Position numbers and translations under genes: made by a program | Shown: one piece after another, positions 53,002-61,962 of the stretch | Layout of the letters: the number at the start of each line of letters is the position of its first letter | How positions within the stretch are numbered: the first letter of the stretch is position 1 | Origin: Variovorax sp. Sphag1AA | Lineage (GTDB): Bacteria > Pseudomonadota > Gammaproteobacteria > Burkholderiales > Burkholderiaceae_C | Length of the DNA: 64,000 nucleotides | Direction: 5' to 3' | Assembly (NCBI RefSeq): GCF_014192575.1 | Contig: NZ_JACHYC010000004.1 | Location: 1 to 64,000, forward strand | The notes under the pieces: generated by a model | The model's database searches: none | Told to the model about the DNA's origin: nothing | Seen by the model: only the letters and a program-made list of their open reading frames with translations

Positions 53002-53994
53002 ATGCTCAAGTCAACATGGGGTGGCGCCAGGCGCCTGATGCAAGGCCTTTTCGCGGCCGGCCTGCTGGCCGCGGGGGGCGTGGCACTCGCGCAGCCGGGC
53101 GGCACGCCGATCCGCCTTTTGGTCGGATTCCCGGCCGGCGGCGGCACCGACGCCATTGCACGCATGTTGGGTGAAAAGCTCAAGGACCAACTCGGGGCCC
53201 CGGTGCTGGTCGACAACCGTGCAGGCGCGGGCGGCCAGATTGCGGCGCAGGTGCTCAAGTCCTCGCCGGCGGACGGCAACACCCTCTTCCTGACGCACGA
53301 CCACACGATCTCCATCCTGCCCCAGGTGGTGAAGAACCCCGGCTTCGACCCGCAGCATGACTTCGTGCCCGTCGCGGGCTTTGCCACCTTCGCCAATGCG
53401 CTCGCGGTCTCGGGCGGCACGCCGGCCAAGACAATGAACGAGTACGTGAACTGGGTGCGCACCCAGCGCGGCGGTAAGGACACGATCGGCGTTCCGGCGC
53501 CGGCATCGATCCCTGAATTCCTCGTCAAGCTCATCGGTACGAAGTACAAGCTCGACCTCCAGGCCGCGCCCTATCGCGGCAGCGCGCCGATGATGTCCGA
53601 CATGCTGGGCAACCAGATTTCGGCTGGCATTGGGTCCATTCCCGACTTCATCGAGAACCAGAAGGCCGGCAAGATCCGCGTGGTGGCTGTGATCGGCGCG
53701 AAGCGTCAGGCTGTGCTGCCGCAGGTGCCGACTTTCGAGGAACTCGGTCTTTCGGGGCTGGAGGATCTGCCCTACTACGGCGTCTTTGCGCCGGTGGGCA
53801 CGCCGCAAGCCGCGATCGATCGCTTCAACACGGCGCTGGCAAAGGTGCTGGCGATGCCTGATGTGAAGGAGCGGCTCACCGCGATGGGCCTGACAGTGGG
53901 CTTCATGCCGCAGGGCCAGTTCGCTGGCGCCGTGCGTAGCTATACGCAAACCTGGGCCCAGATCATCAAGGCCAGCGGGTTCCAACCCCAATAA
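53002..53994 (+). CDS. Bug-family tripartite tricarboxylate transporter receptor
   Basis: A 330-residue periplasmic receptor with a signal peptide (GLFAAGLLAAGGVALAQPGG). Bug motifs are PIRLLVGFPAGGGTDAIARM, VLVDNRAGAGGQIAAQVLKS and DFVPVAGFATFANALAVSGG. Bug proteins bind carboxylates or amino acids. The TctA/TctB membrane genes are absent, as is common for the many orphan Bug genes in Burkholderiales. Divergent from clpB; a terminator follows at 54098. Confidence 0.94.
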   Translation: MLKSTWGGARRLMQGLFAAGLLAAGGVALAQPGGTPIRLLVGFPAGGGTDAIARMLGEKLKDQLGAPVLVDNRAGAGGQIAAQVLKSSPADGNTLFLTHDHTISILPQVVKNPGFDPQHDFVPVAGFATFANALAVSGGTPAKTMNEYVNWVRTQRGGKDTIGVPAPASIPEFLVKLIGTKYKLDLQAAPYRGSAPMMSDMLGNQISAGIGSIPDFIENQKAGKIRVVAVIGAKRQAVLPQVPTFEELGLSGLEDLPYYGVFAPVGTPQAAIDRFNTALAKVLAMPDVKERLTAMGLTVGFMPQGQFAGAVRSYTQTWAQIIKASGFQPQ

Positions 53995-53999
53995 CTGGC

Positions 54000-54090
54000 T
54001 CGCCCCCCAGCCTTGCCCACTGCGTGTGGCTCGGCACCCCCTTCCGGGGGCGCTGCAAGTGGACCGGCGGAGCCGGATCCACTCCAGCCC
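54000..54090 (+). repeat. Comamonadaceae-type intergenic G/C-rich repeat
   Basis: cgccccccagccttgcccac...cacccccttccgggggcgctgc...accggcggagccggatcc. It shares its plan (CCCCCAGGCTT; GCAC/GCGT block; CCCCC-GGGGG hairpin; CCGGCGG-CCGG) with the element at 57772-57875. Such elements are scattered between genes in this family. Confidence 0.6.
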
Positions 54091-54097
54091 ACGAACA

Positions 54098-54127
54098 ACG
54101 GCCGGCGCTGCGCTCGGCCGTTTTTTT
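54098..54127 (+). terminator. Terminator after the Bug receptor gene
   Basis: ACGGCCG (54098-54104) pairs with CGGCCGT (54115-54121), followed by seven T. It overlaps the stop codon of the convergent moaE. Confidence 0.88.
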
Positions 54128-54602
54128 ATGCGTTGTTGGCTGTGATGCCCCAGCGGGACAAGGCTGCGTCGTCGGCAACTCTGGCGTCGACCCAGCGCGC
54201 GCCCTCTGGGGTTTGTTCTTTCTTCCAGAACGGCGCCTGGGTCTTGAGATAGTCCATCAGGAACTCGCAGGCCCGGAAGCTTTCACCGCGATGGGCCGAA
54301 ATGACGGCGACCATCATGATCTGGTCCAGTGGCTGCAGAAGACCGACGCGGTGGATCACGCGCGCGCCGAGGATGTCGAAACGACGATGCGCCTCGTCGA
54401 TCATGGATTCGATCGCCTTCTCGGTCATGCCGGGGTAATGCTCCAGCTCCATCGACGCGATGTCGCTGCCGTCGTTTCGGTCGCGCACGGTGCCGATGAA
54501 GCTGCAGACGGCGCCGACTCGCGGGTTGCCCGCACGCAGCGCGGCAATCTCGGCCTGGAGGTCGAAGTCTTCTGTCTGGATCGAAACGCGGGCCACGGTC
54601 AT
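54126..54602 (-). CDS. moaE: Molybdopterin synthase, large subunit
   Basis: A 158-residue MoaE that, with MoaD, inserts the dithiolene sulfurs into precursor Z. Motifs: VGAVCSFIGTVRDRNDGSDI, LEHYPGMTEKAIESMIDEA, VISAHRGESFRACEFLMDYL and KTQAPFWKKEQ with the catalytic-site Lys. ATG 54602 is chosen; a longer frame to 54701 lacks family similarity. It is separated from moaD by an opposite-strand gene. Confidence 0.95.
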   Translation of the reverse strand: MTVARVSIQTEDFDLQAEIAALRAGNPRVGAVCSFIGTVRDRNDGSDIASMELEHYPGMTEKAIESMIDEAHRRFDILGARVIHRVGLLQPLDQIMMVAVISAHRGESFRACEFLMDYLKTQAPFWKKEQTPEGARWVDARVADDAALSRWGITANNA

Positions 54603-54710
54603 CCGCGGATTGTGGCACTGCGATAGACTCGCGCGATGCCCTGCAACGCCCCGCAACGCCTCTGGTCTTCGTTCGAAGAAGCGGCCTGCGCGCGCCTGCA
54701 AGGTAAATCC

Positions 54711-54745
54711 AAAAAAACCGAGCTCATCTGACCGGAGCTTCGGTT
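54711..54745 (-). terminator. Minus-strand terminator upstream of moaE
   Basis: On the minus strand AACCGAAGCTC (54745-54735) pairs with GAGCTCGGTT (54725-54716), with one bulged base, followed by seven T. It would stop transcription arriving from moaD before moaE, whose start lies about 110 bases downstream. Confidence 0.7.
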
Positions 54746-54851
54746 CCGTCGTCGGATGAGCGACGGAACCCGCAAGGCTCAGGCTTCAGCCGGTTGTGTG
54801 TGCGCATTCGAAGGTGGTTCTTCCATCGGTCGGCTCCTGAAAGGACTTCGC

Positions 54852-55742
54852 GTGCACGCCACCCCTCATCAATCTCCTGACTTTTCCGGGCTCTGGATCC
54901 CGCTCGTCACGCCGTTCCGCGGCGGCGCCGTGGATCACACCGCACTGGCCCGACTGGTCGAACGGCTCGCGCCGACGGGCATCGCCGGCTTCGTGGTCTG
55001 CGGCTCGACCGGCGAGGCTGCCGCACTCGATGAAGACGAGCAGTTGGCAGTGCTCGACACGGTCGCCCGCGCCGCGCCCTCATTGCAGCGCATCATGGGG
55101 ATCTCGGGCTATCACCTCGGCAAGACGCTCGACTGGGTGAGACGACTCGCAGAGCGGGGGATCGCCGGGCTGCTGGTTCCAGCGCCGAACTACATCCGTC
55201 CTTCGCAGAACGGCATCCGCGATTGGTTCGAGGCGATTGCCGAGGCGAGCGCCGTTCCGATCGTGATCTACGACATTCCGTACCGCACCGGCATTTCGAT
55301 CGCGCGGGACACCCTGCTCTCGCTGGCCGCCCATCCGCACATTTGCGCGATCAAGGACTGCGGCGGCGACGCGGCGAAGACGCGTGCGCTGATCGCAGAT
55401 GGGCGCCTTCAGGTGCTTGCCGGAGAGGATGCCCAGATGTTCAGCACCGTCGCTGAAGGCGGCGCCGGCGCAATCGCCGCGAGCGCGCATGTGCAGACCG
55501 AGCGATTCGCCAATGTGCTTCGTCTGCTGGGCGAAGAGAAGCTCAAGGAAGCGCGGGCTCTATGGCAGCCGCTGCTCCCGCTGATCGAGGCGCTTTTTGC
55601 CGATGCGAACCCCGGTCCGGTCAAGGCCTTGCTCGCGCATGAAGGGCTGATCGCCGATGAGTTGCGCCCGCCAATGACGCGCTCTGCGGCGAATCTGCTG
55701 GATCGCCTGCTGGCGATCGACGCCGCGATCAGCCGCCAGTGA
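54852..55742 (+). CDS. Dihydrodipicolinate synthase (DapA)-family lyase
   Basis: A 296-residue TIM-barrel aldolase. GTG 54852 (VHATPHQSPDF) is chosen because AAAGGA lies seven bases upstream, and it gives the usual family length. Motifs are GLWIPLVTPFRGGAVDHTAL, GFVVCGSTGEAAAL, VPIVIYDIPYRTGISI (Tyr) and HICAIKDCGGD with the Schiff-base Lys. It may be DapA or a sugar-acid/4-hydroxy-2-oxoglutarate aldolase relative. It lies opposite to and between moaE and moaD, overlapping the moaD end by 14 bp. Confidence 0.9.
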   Translation: MHATPHQSPDFSGLWIPLVTPFRGGAVDHTALARLVERLAPTGIAGFVVCGSTGEAAALDEDEQLAVLDTVARAAPSLQRIMGISGYHLGKTLDWVRRLAERGIAGLLVPAPNYIRPSQNGIRDWFEAIAEASAVPIVIYDIPYRTGISIARDTLLSLAAHPHICAIKDCGGDAAKTRALIADGRLQVLAGEDAQMFSTVAEGGAGAIAASAHVQTERFANVLRLLGEEKLKEARALWQPLLPLIEALFADANPGPVKALLAHEGLIADELRPPMTRSAANLLDRLLAIDAAISRQ

Positions 55743-55980
55743 CCGGCGGAAAGAACGCCACCTCGCTGCCATCGCGCAGCGCGGCCTGGTCGTTGCTCAT
55801 GACCTGATCGAGCGCCATGCGCACCGCACGGCCTCGCGCCAGGGCGCTGGCGTGCGGCTCGCCGCGGGCGATGAGTTCATCGCGCAGTGCGCCGAGGTTC
55901 GTCGCCGCGGTGTCGATCGCCTCGCCACCTGTTCCGAGCGCTTCGCGCACCGAGGCGAAATAGCGGACGTTGATCTTCAT
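55729..55980 (-). CDS. moaD: Molybdopterin synthase sulfur carrier subunit
   Basis: An 83-residue ubiquitin-like MoaD ending in the required Gly-Gly (FFPPVTGG). The C-terminal Gly is thiocarboxylated. Starts MKINVRYFASVREAL, 2 bp after the moeA stop. Confidence 0.95.
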   Translation of the reverse strand: MKINVRYFASVREALGTGGEAIDTAATNLGALRDELIARGEPHASALARGRAVRMALDQVMSNDQAALRDGSEVAFFPPVTGG

Positions 55981-55982
55981 GC

Positions 55983-57230
55983 TCAGGCCAGCAACGATGC
56001 AAAGGGGATGAACTGGACCATGTCTCCTGCCTTGAAAGGCTGGCCGGCGGGCGTGTCGATCACGCCGTCGCCCCAAACGGTGGAAGTCAGTACACCAGAG
56101 CTCTGGTTGGAGAACAGATCCAGACCACCCGCGGCATTGCGACGTGCACGCAGGAATTCGCGACGACGATCGGCGCGCGGCCAATCGAAATCGGCGCGCA
56201 TCGCCACCGGCTCGACCGCGACGCGCTTCGCACCTTGCAGCGTGAGGAGGAAGGGCCTCACGAGCAGCAGGAAGGTCAGGAAGCTCGACACCGGATTGCC
56301 GGGAAGGCCGGTCAGATGAGCCTCCCCGATGCGGCCATAGGCGAAGGGCTTGCCGGGCTTCATCGACAGCGACCAGAGTTCGAGGCTGCCCAGATGCTGC
56401 ACGGCGGCCTTGATGTGATCTTCCTCGCCGACAGAGACGCCGCCGGTGGTGATGATCAGGTCGTTGCGCTGGGCTGCTTCGCGCAGCGCCTCGATGGTCG
56501 CCTCGCGCCGGTCCGGCACGATGCCGAGGTCGTTGACTTCACAGCCGAAGCGCTTGAGCAGCGCGCGCATGAAGAAGCGATTGGAGTTGTAGATGGAACC
56601 CGGCTTCATCGCGTCGGGTGCCACCTCGCCGGGCATCACGAGTTCGTCGCCGGTCGACAGCAGCGCGACACGCGGACGCTTCGACACCTCGAGCTGGGCG
56701 AAGCCGACGCTCGCCGCCAAGCCCAGGCCGGCGGGAGTCAGCCGGTCGCCCTTCGAGAGAACAACGTCGCCGGCGGCGACGTCCTCGCCGGCGCGACGGA
56801 TCCATTGCCCTTGAGACGGCGCGATTTCGATGCGCACAGTGCCCAGGCTGCCTTCCTCGGGCATGGCTTGCGTGTCTTCCTGCATCACGACCGCATCCGC
56901 ACCCTCGGGAATCTGCGCGCCGGTGAAGATCCGCGCTGCAGTGCCGGCGGCGAGCGACGTGCCGACGGTGCCGGCGGGGATGCGCTGGGCGACGCGCAAT
57001 ACGGCTCCCGCAGTCGCGCAATCCGCCGCGCGAACCGCGTAACCATCCATCGAACTGTTGTCGCGCGGTGGCACGGTGAGCCCCGAGACAACATCCTGCG
57101 CAAGCACCCGGCCGTCGGCCTCGAAAGTCGAGACGCTCTCGCTGCCAAGTCGGGGCGATGCGGCAGCGAGCAAACGCGAAAGCGCTTCGTCGAGCGCCAT
57201 CAGAGGGGGACGCGAGGATGTTTCAGCCAT
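55983..57230 (-). CDS. moeA: Molybdopterin molybdenumtransferase
   Basis: A 415-residue MoeA that inserts molybdate into adenylylated molybdopterin. Motifs: DNSSMDGYAVRAADC, TITTGGVSVGEEDH-like DLIITTGGVSVGEEDHIKAA, MKPGKPFAYGRI and TGLPGNPVSSFLTFLLLVRP. Domains I-IV are of normal length. It overlaps the mobB end by 8 bp. Confidence 0.96.
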   Translation of the reverse strand: MAETSSRPPLMALDEALSRLLAAASPRLGSESVSTFEADGRVLAQDVVSGLTVPPRDNSSMDGYAVRAADCATAGAVLRVAQRIPAGTVGTSLAAGTAARIFTGAQIPEGADAVVMQEDTQAMPEEGSLGTVRIEIAPSQGQWIRRAGEDVAAGDVVLSKGDRLTPAGLGLAASVGFAQLEVSKRPRVALLSTGDELVMPGEVAPDAMKPGSIYNSNRFFMRALLKRFGCEVNDLGIVPDRREATIEALREAAQRNDLIITTGGVSVGEEDHIKAAVQHLGSLELWSLSMKPGKPFAYGRIGEAHLTGLPGNPVSSFLTFLLLVRPFLLTLQGAKRVAVEPVAMRADFDWPRADRRREFLRARRNAAGGLDLFSNQSSGVLTSTVWGDGVIDTPAGQPFKAGDMVQFIPFASLLA

Positions 57231-57768
57231 GGTGCTTCACCTTGTATTCGAATCGATCGGCATGCAGCAGGAGCCACTCGGCGATGCCATCGACGTCGTC
57301 GAGGTCAAAGATCGGCAGTTCCGTGGCTTGCGGCAGGCTCTGCGGGGTGTTGGTGGCGATGCCGACGATAAAGCGGTCTTCGGTGTAGCGCACGGGGCGG
57401 GCGTCTTCGCCCTCCGCCGGCGCGCGCCAGACTTCAAGCTTGCGCAGATCGCTGTGCTTGAAACCTTCCACCAGCACCCAGTCGACGCCCGAATCGAGTT
57501 CCGCAAGCAGGTCGTGCACATCGAGCTGAGTCGGCCTGTCGAACTCACGAATGAGTGCCAGGCGCTTGTCCGAGCCGACCACCACTTCGAAGGCCCCCGC
57601 CTCGCGATGCCGAAAGGTGTCCTTGCCCGGATGGTCGATGTCGAACTTGTGATGCGCGTGCTTGACCACCGACACGCGCTGGCCCTTCCGTTTGAGCACG
57701 GGGATCAGGCGCTCGACGAGCGTCGTCTTTCCCGCACCGGAGAAGCCGGCGAAGCCGATGACTTTCAT
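57223..57768 (-). CDS. mobB: Molybdopterin-guanine dinucleotide biosynthesis protein B
   Basis: A 181-residue GTPase with a P-loop GFAGFSGAGKTTLVERL at the N-terminus, VVKHAHHKFDIDHPGKDTFR and VLVEGFKHSDLRKLEV. It assists MobA in forming the guanine dinucleotide cofactor. ATG 57768 (MKVIGFAGF). Overlaps moeA by 8 bp. Confidence 0.95.
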   Translation of the reverse strand: MKVIGFAGFSGAGKTTLVERLIPVLKRKGQRVSVVKHAHHKFDIDHPGKDTFRHREAGAFEVVVGSDKRLALIREFDRPTQLDVHDLLAELDSGVDWVLVEGFKHSDLRKLEVWRAPAEGEDARPVRYTEDRFIVGIATNTPQSLPQATELPIFDLDDVDGIAEWLLLHADRFEYKVKHHG

Positions 57769-57771
57769 GAA

Positions 57772-57875
57772 ATCTCCCCCAGGCTTCGCGCACTTCGTGT
57801 CGCTGCGCCACCCCCCTCGCAGGGGGCGCACCCGGCGGCCCGGCCAAGCCGGTTCCGCGGGTGCCCTGGGTTGGG
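57772..57875 (-). repeat. Comamonadaceae-type intergenic G/C-rich repeat
   Basis: cccccaggcttcgcgcactt, cgctgcgccacccccctcgc, agggggcgcacccggcggcc and ccaagccggttccgcgggtg run consecutively. It lies between thrC and mobB and contains a CCCCCCT...AGGGGG hairpin. Same plan as 54000-54090. The orientation is assigned arbitrarily. Confidence 0.65.
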
Positions 57876-57891
57876 CAACGCCAGTTTCATC

Positions 57892-59307
57892 TCAATCGCA
57901 ATGCTTCGCGATGTAAGCCTTGACCGCCTCCGCGTCGGCAGGGAGTTTGACGACCCGCTTGGGCAAGTCCTCGATGCCTTCGAAACGCGCGGGACGCTCC
58001 GGCTCATGGCCCAGGGCCTCCACGATGGTCTCAGCGAACTTGATCGGCAGCGCGGTTTCGAGAACGATCATCGGGACACCCGGCGTGAGATGTTCGCGCG
58101 CGGCCTTGAGGCCGTCGGCCGTGTGCGTATCGATCAAGGTCGCGAATCGCTTGTCGGTATCGCGGATCGTCGCGAGACGATCGGCATGCGTGCTGCGGCT
58201 GCTTGCAAAGCCGAACTGGCTTGCTGCCTTTGCGAAGACCGGGTCCTGGCTGAGGTCGAAGCGTCCGGTGCGACCCAGATCGTCTTCGAACAGTGCGCGA
58301 CTCTTGGCCGCATCGCGACCCACCAGGTCGAAGATGAATCGCTCGAAGTTGCTGGCCTTCGAGATGTCCATCGAAGGGCTCGAGGTCTCGTGCGTATCGG
58401 CGGCCGAGCGCACGCGGTAGACACCAGTCCGGAAGAACTCGTCGAGCACATCGTTCTCGTTCGTCGCCACAACGAGCGTGCGGATCGGCAAGCCCATCAT
58501 CCGCGCCACGTGGCCCGCGCAGACGTTGCCGAAGTTGCCCGAGGGCACGGTGAAGCTCACCGGCTTGTCGTTGCTCGCCGTGGCCTGGAAGTAGCCGGCG
58601 AAGTAATAGACCACCTGCGCCAGCAGGCGTGCCCAATTGATCGAGTTGACGGTGCCGATCTTGTATTTGCGCTTGAAGGCAAGATCGTTCGACACCGCCT
58701 TGACGATGTCCTGGCAGTCGTCGAAGACGCCCGCGATGGCGATGTTGTGGATGTTCTCGTCCTGCAGGCTGAACATCTGCGCCTGCTGGAACGGGCTCAT
58801 GCGCCCGTCCGGCGAGGTCATGAAGACACGCACGCCCTTCTTGCTGCGCATGGCGTACTCGGCGGCGCTGCCGGTATCACCGCTGGTCGCGCCAAGGATG
58901 TTGAGTTGCTCACCACGGCGCACCAGTTCGTACTCGAACAGGTTGCCGAGGAGCTGCATCGCCATGTCCTTGAAGGCCAGCGTCGGGCCATTGGACAGGG
59001 CTTCGAGGTAGACGCCGTCTTCCAACTCGCGCAGGGGCACGATGTCGGACGTACCGAACACTTCCTCGGTGTAGGTCTTGGCGCAGATCGCCTTCAGGTC
59101 CGCCGCAGGAATGTCGTCGACGTAGAGCGAGAGGATTTCGAACGCCAGCTCGGCATAAGGCAACCCGCGCCATGTGGCGAGCGTGGCGGCATCGACCTTC
59201 GGGTACTGCTCCGGCAGGTACAGGCCGCCATCGGGCGCGAGGCCTTCCAGCAGGATTTCGCAGAAGCGGCGACGTTCGGGGTGGCCGCGCGTGGAAAGGT
59301 AGCGCAT
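57892..59307 (-). CDS. thrC: Threonine synthase
   Basis: A 471-residue PLP enzyme converting phosphohomoserine to threonine. The PLP Lys is in LSNGPTLAFKDMAMQLLGNL; other blocks are MRYLSTRGHPERRRF, ILGATSGDTGSAAEYAMRSK and FTVPSGNFGNVCAGHVARMM. Length is that of the long (fungal/proteobacterial) form. Its ATG shares one base with the hom stop (TGATG). Confidence 0.97.
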   Translation of the reverse strand: MRYLSTRGHPERRRFCEILLEGLAPDGGLYLPEQYPKVDAATLATWRGLPYAELAFEILSLYVDDIPAADLKAICAKTYTEEVFGTSDIVPLRELEDGVYLEALSNGPTLAFKDMAMQLLGNLFEYELVRRGEQLNILGATSGDTGSAAEYAMRSKKGVRVFMTSPDGRMSPFQQAQMFSLQDENIHNIAIAGVFDDCQDIVKAVSNDLAFKRKYKIGTVNSINWARLLAQVVYYFAGYFQATASNDKPVSFTVPSGNFGNVCAGHVARMMGLPIRTLVVATNENDVLDEFFRTGVYRVRSAADTHETSSPSMDISKASNFERFIFDLVGRDAAKSRALFEDDLGRTGRFDLSQDPVFAKAASQFGFASSRSTHADRLATIRDTDKRFATLIDTHTADGLKAAREHLTPGVPMIVLETALPIKFAETIVEALGHEPERPARFEGIEDLPKRVVKLPADAEAVKAYIAKHCD

Positions 59308-60629
59308 CAGGAAAGCTCTTCCTTGCGAAGACGAATGATCGGGGCGAGCACGGTCGGCAATGCCTGCACCTGGGCAAGCACCTCGTCGAGCGTGCCTTCG
59401 CGCGTGTCGTGCGTGAGGATGATGAGGTCAGTCTGCGTCGAGCCTTCGCCGCCCACTTCGTCGGCTTCGCGCTGCAGCACCGCGTCGATGCTGATCCCGG
59501 CGCTCGCGAGCAGACCAGTGACTTTGGCGAGCACGCCGGCTTCGTCGGCCACGCGCATGCGCAAGTAGTAGCTGGTCACCACTTCCGACATGGGCAGGAC
59601 CTTGAGGTCGCTCATCGCATCGGGATGGAATGCAAGGTGCGGCACGCGATGGGCCGCATCGGCGGTGTGCAGGCGCGCGATGTCGACCAGGTCGGCGATG
59701 ACCGCGCTGGCGGTCGGCTCGCTACCCGCGCCCTTGCCGTAGTAGAGGGTGGTGCCTACGGCGTCGCCGTTGACCACGACGGCATTCATCGCGCCTTCGA
59801 CATTGGCGAGCAGACGCTTCGACGGCACCAGCGAGGGATGCACGCGCAACTCGATGCCGTTTGCCTTTCGCTTGGTCACGCCCAGCAGCTTGATGCGATA
59901 GCCGAGCTGCTCGGCGTACTTGATGTCCTGCGCGGCGAGCTTGGTGATGCCTTCGACATGGGCCTTGTCGAACTGCACCGGGATGCCGAACGCGATCGCG
60001 CTCATGAGCGTGACCTTGTGTGCTGCATCGACGCCTTCGATGTCGAAGGTCGGATCGGCTTCTGCATAGCCGAGGCGCTGCGCTTCTTTCAGCACGGTGT
60101 CGAAGTCGAGGCCCTTGTCCCGCATCTCCGACAGGATGAAGTTGGTGGTGCCATTGATGATTCCGGCAATCCACTGGATGCTGTTTGCCGTGAGCCCTTC
60201 GCGCAGTGCCTTGATGATCGGGATCCCGCCCGCGACGGCGGCCTCGAATGCGACCATGACGCCCTTGGCATGTGCTGCCGCGAAGATCTCGGTGCCGTGC
60301 ACGGCAAGCAGCGCTTTGTTGGCAGTCACCACGTGCTTGCCGGCAGCAATCGCTTCGAGCACGAGTTGCTTCGCGATGCCATAGCCGCCGATGAGCTCGA
60401 TCACGATGTCGATGTCGGGGTTGGCGATGACCGCGCGCGCGTCGTCGACCACCTTCACGCCTTCGCCGACGACGGCCTTGGCACGCGCTGCGTCGAGGTC
60501 GGCGACCATGGTGATCTCGATCCCACGGCCAGCCCGGCGCTTGATTTCTTCCTGATTGCGCTGGAGCACCTTGAAGGTGCCGCTACCGACCGTGCCGATG
60601 CCGAGCAGGCCAACTTGAATGGGTTTCAT
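59307..60629 (-). CDS. hom: Homoserine dehydrogenase
   Basis: A 440-residue NAD(P)H enzyme reducing aspartate semialdehyde to homoserine. Rossmann motif VGLLGIGTVGSGTFKVL at the N-terminus, catalytic core GIINGTTNFILSEMRDKGLD, and a C-terminal ACT domain (from about residue 355; YYLRMRVADEAGVLAKVTGL) for feedback by threonine. ATG 60629 (MKPIQVGLLG). One operon with thrC, and probably alaC 43 bp upstream. Confidence 0.97.
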   Translation of the reverse strand: MKPIQVGLLGIGTVGSGTFKVLQRNQEEIKRRAGRGIEITMVADLDAARAKAVVGEGVKVVDDARAVIANPDIDIVIELIGGYGIAKQLVLEAIAAGKHVVTANKALLAVHGTEIFAAAHAKGVMVAFEAAVAGGIPIIKALREGLTANSIQWIAGIINGTTNFILSEMRDKGLDFDTVLKEAQRLGYAEADPTFDIEGVDAAHKVTLMSAIAFGIPVQFDKAHVEGITKLAAQDIKYAEQLGYRIKLLGVTKRKANGIELRVHPSLVPSKRLLANVEGAMNAVVVNGDAVGTTLYYGKGAGSEPTASAVIADLVDIARLHTADAAHRVPHLAFHPDAMSDLKVLPMSEVVTSYYLRMRVADEAGVLAKVTGLLASAGISIDAVLQREADEVGGEGSTQTDLIILTHDTREGTLDEVLAQVQALPTVLAPIIRLRKEELS

Positions 60630-60672
60630 GATTTCGTCTTCAATGCGGAAAAGCGGAAGGCAAGGCCCAGGA

Positions 60673-61896
60673 TCAGGCGAGCCGGTTTCGGTAGCGTTCG
60701 AGGAAGGCGGCGATGCGATTGATAGCCTCGCGCAGGTCCTCCTCGTGGGGCAGGAAAACAATGCGGAAATGGTCGGGCGTCTTCCAGTTGAAGCCGGTGC
60801 CCTGAACCAGCATCACCTTGGTCTCCTTGAGCAAGTCGAGGAAGAACTGGCGGTCGTCCTCGATCGGATAGACCCTCGGGTCCAGCTTCGGGAACATGTA
60901 GAGCGCCGCGCTCGGCTTGACGCAGGTCACGCCCGGGATCGCGGTGATGAGCTCATAGGCCAGGTCGCGCTGACGGCGAAGGCGTCCGCCGGGGCCGACG
61001 AGTTCGTTGATGCTTTGGTAGCCGCCAAGCGCCGTCTGGATCGCCCATTGGCCCGGCACGTTGGCGCACAGGCGCATGTTCGAGAGCATGTTGAGCCCCT
61101 CGATGTAGTCGCGCGCAATCTTCTTGTCGCCTGAGACCACCAGCCAGCCGGCGCGATAACCGCACGAGCGATAGCTCTTGGACAGCGAGTTGAAGGTGAG
61201 CGTGAGCACGTCCTTCGACAGGCTCGCGATGGCTGTGTGCTTCACGCCGTCGTAGAGCACCTTGTCGTAGACCTCGTCAGCGAAGATCACCAGGCCGTGC
61301 TCTCGCGCGATTTCGACGATGCCTTTAAGTAGCTCATCTGAATACAGAGCACCAGTGGGATTGTTCGGGTTGATGACGACGATGCCCTTGGTACGCGGCG
61401 TGACCTTAGCGCGGATGTCGTCGAGGCTCGGCATCCAGCCGTTGTCCTCATCGCAAAGGTAGTGCACGGGCTTGCCACCCGAGAGGCTCGCGACCGCGGT
61501 CCAGAGCGGATAGTCGGGCGCGGGCAGCAGCAGTTCGTCGCCGTCGTTGAGAAGCGCGTTGGTCGCCATCGCGATCAGCTCGCTCGCACCGTTGCCGAGA
61601 TAGATGTCGTCGAGCGTGACGCCTGCAATCCCCTGCTTCTGCGTCTCGTGCATCACCGCCTTGCGCGCCGCGAAGATGCCCTTGCTGTCCGAATAGCCGG
61701 CCGAAGCAGGCAGGTTGCGGATCATGTCCTGCTGGACCTCTTCGGGTGCATCGAAGCCGAACACGGCGAGATTGCCGATGTTGAGCTTGATGATCTTCTG
61801 GCCCTCTTCCTCCATCTGCTTGGCGGCGTCCATGATCGGGCCACGGATGTCGTAGAGCACGTTGGCCAGCTTGGCCGATTTCTTGAGCGGTTTCAA
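60673..61896 (-). CDS. alaC: Alanine-synthesising aminotransferase
   Basis: A 407-residue class I/II PLP aminotransferase. PLP Lys in FNSLSKSYRSCGYRAGW; other motifs are KLNIGNLAVFGFDAPEEV, YLGNGASELIAMATNALL, VINPNNPTGALYS and GTGFNWKTPDHFRIVFLPHE. It makes alanine or a related amino acid from pyruvate and glutamate. Whether it is AlaA- or AlaC-like is not decidable by eye. First gene of the hom-thrC transcript. Confidence 0.92.
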   Translation of the reverse strand: MKPLKKSAKLANVLYDIRGPIMDAAKQMEEEGQKIIKLNIGNLAVFGFDAPEEVQQDMIRNLPASAGYSDSKGIFAARKAVMHETQKQGIAGVTLDDIYLGNGASELIAMATNALLNDGDELLLPAPDYPLWTAVASLSGGKPVHYLCDEDNGWMPSLDDIRAKVTPRTKGIVVINPNNPTGALYSDELLKGIVEIAREHGLVIFADEVYDKVLYDGVKHTAIASLSKDVLTLTFNSLSKSYRSCGYRAGWLVVSGDKKIARDYIEGLNMLSNMRLCANVPGQWAIQTALGGYQSINELVGPGGRLRRQRDLAYELITAIPGVTCVKPSAALYMFPKLDPRVYPIEDDRQFFLDLLKETKVMLVQGTGFNWKTPDHFRIVFLPHEEDLREAINRIAAFLERYRNRLA

Positions 61897-61930
61897 AGTC
61901 CCTCCAAGGGGGTCTGCGCAGGGGAAAACC

Positions 61931-61936
61931 TATAAT
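61931..61936 (+). promoter_or_regulatory. -10 box upstream of the Mth938-like gene
   Basis: A consensus TATAAT 27 bases before the ATG. No clear -35 hexamer. Confidence 0.5.
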
Positions 61937-61962
61937 TTGACCACAGTTCCCCGCCCTTCCCG

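Noticed and set aside
57058-59568. An 836-codon open frame opposite moeA, mobB and thrC
   Set aside because: Spans three well-supported genes on the other strand and has no recognisable motifs.
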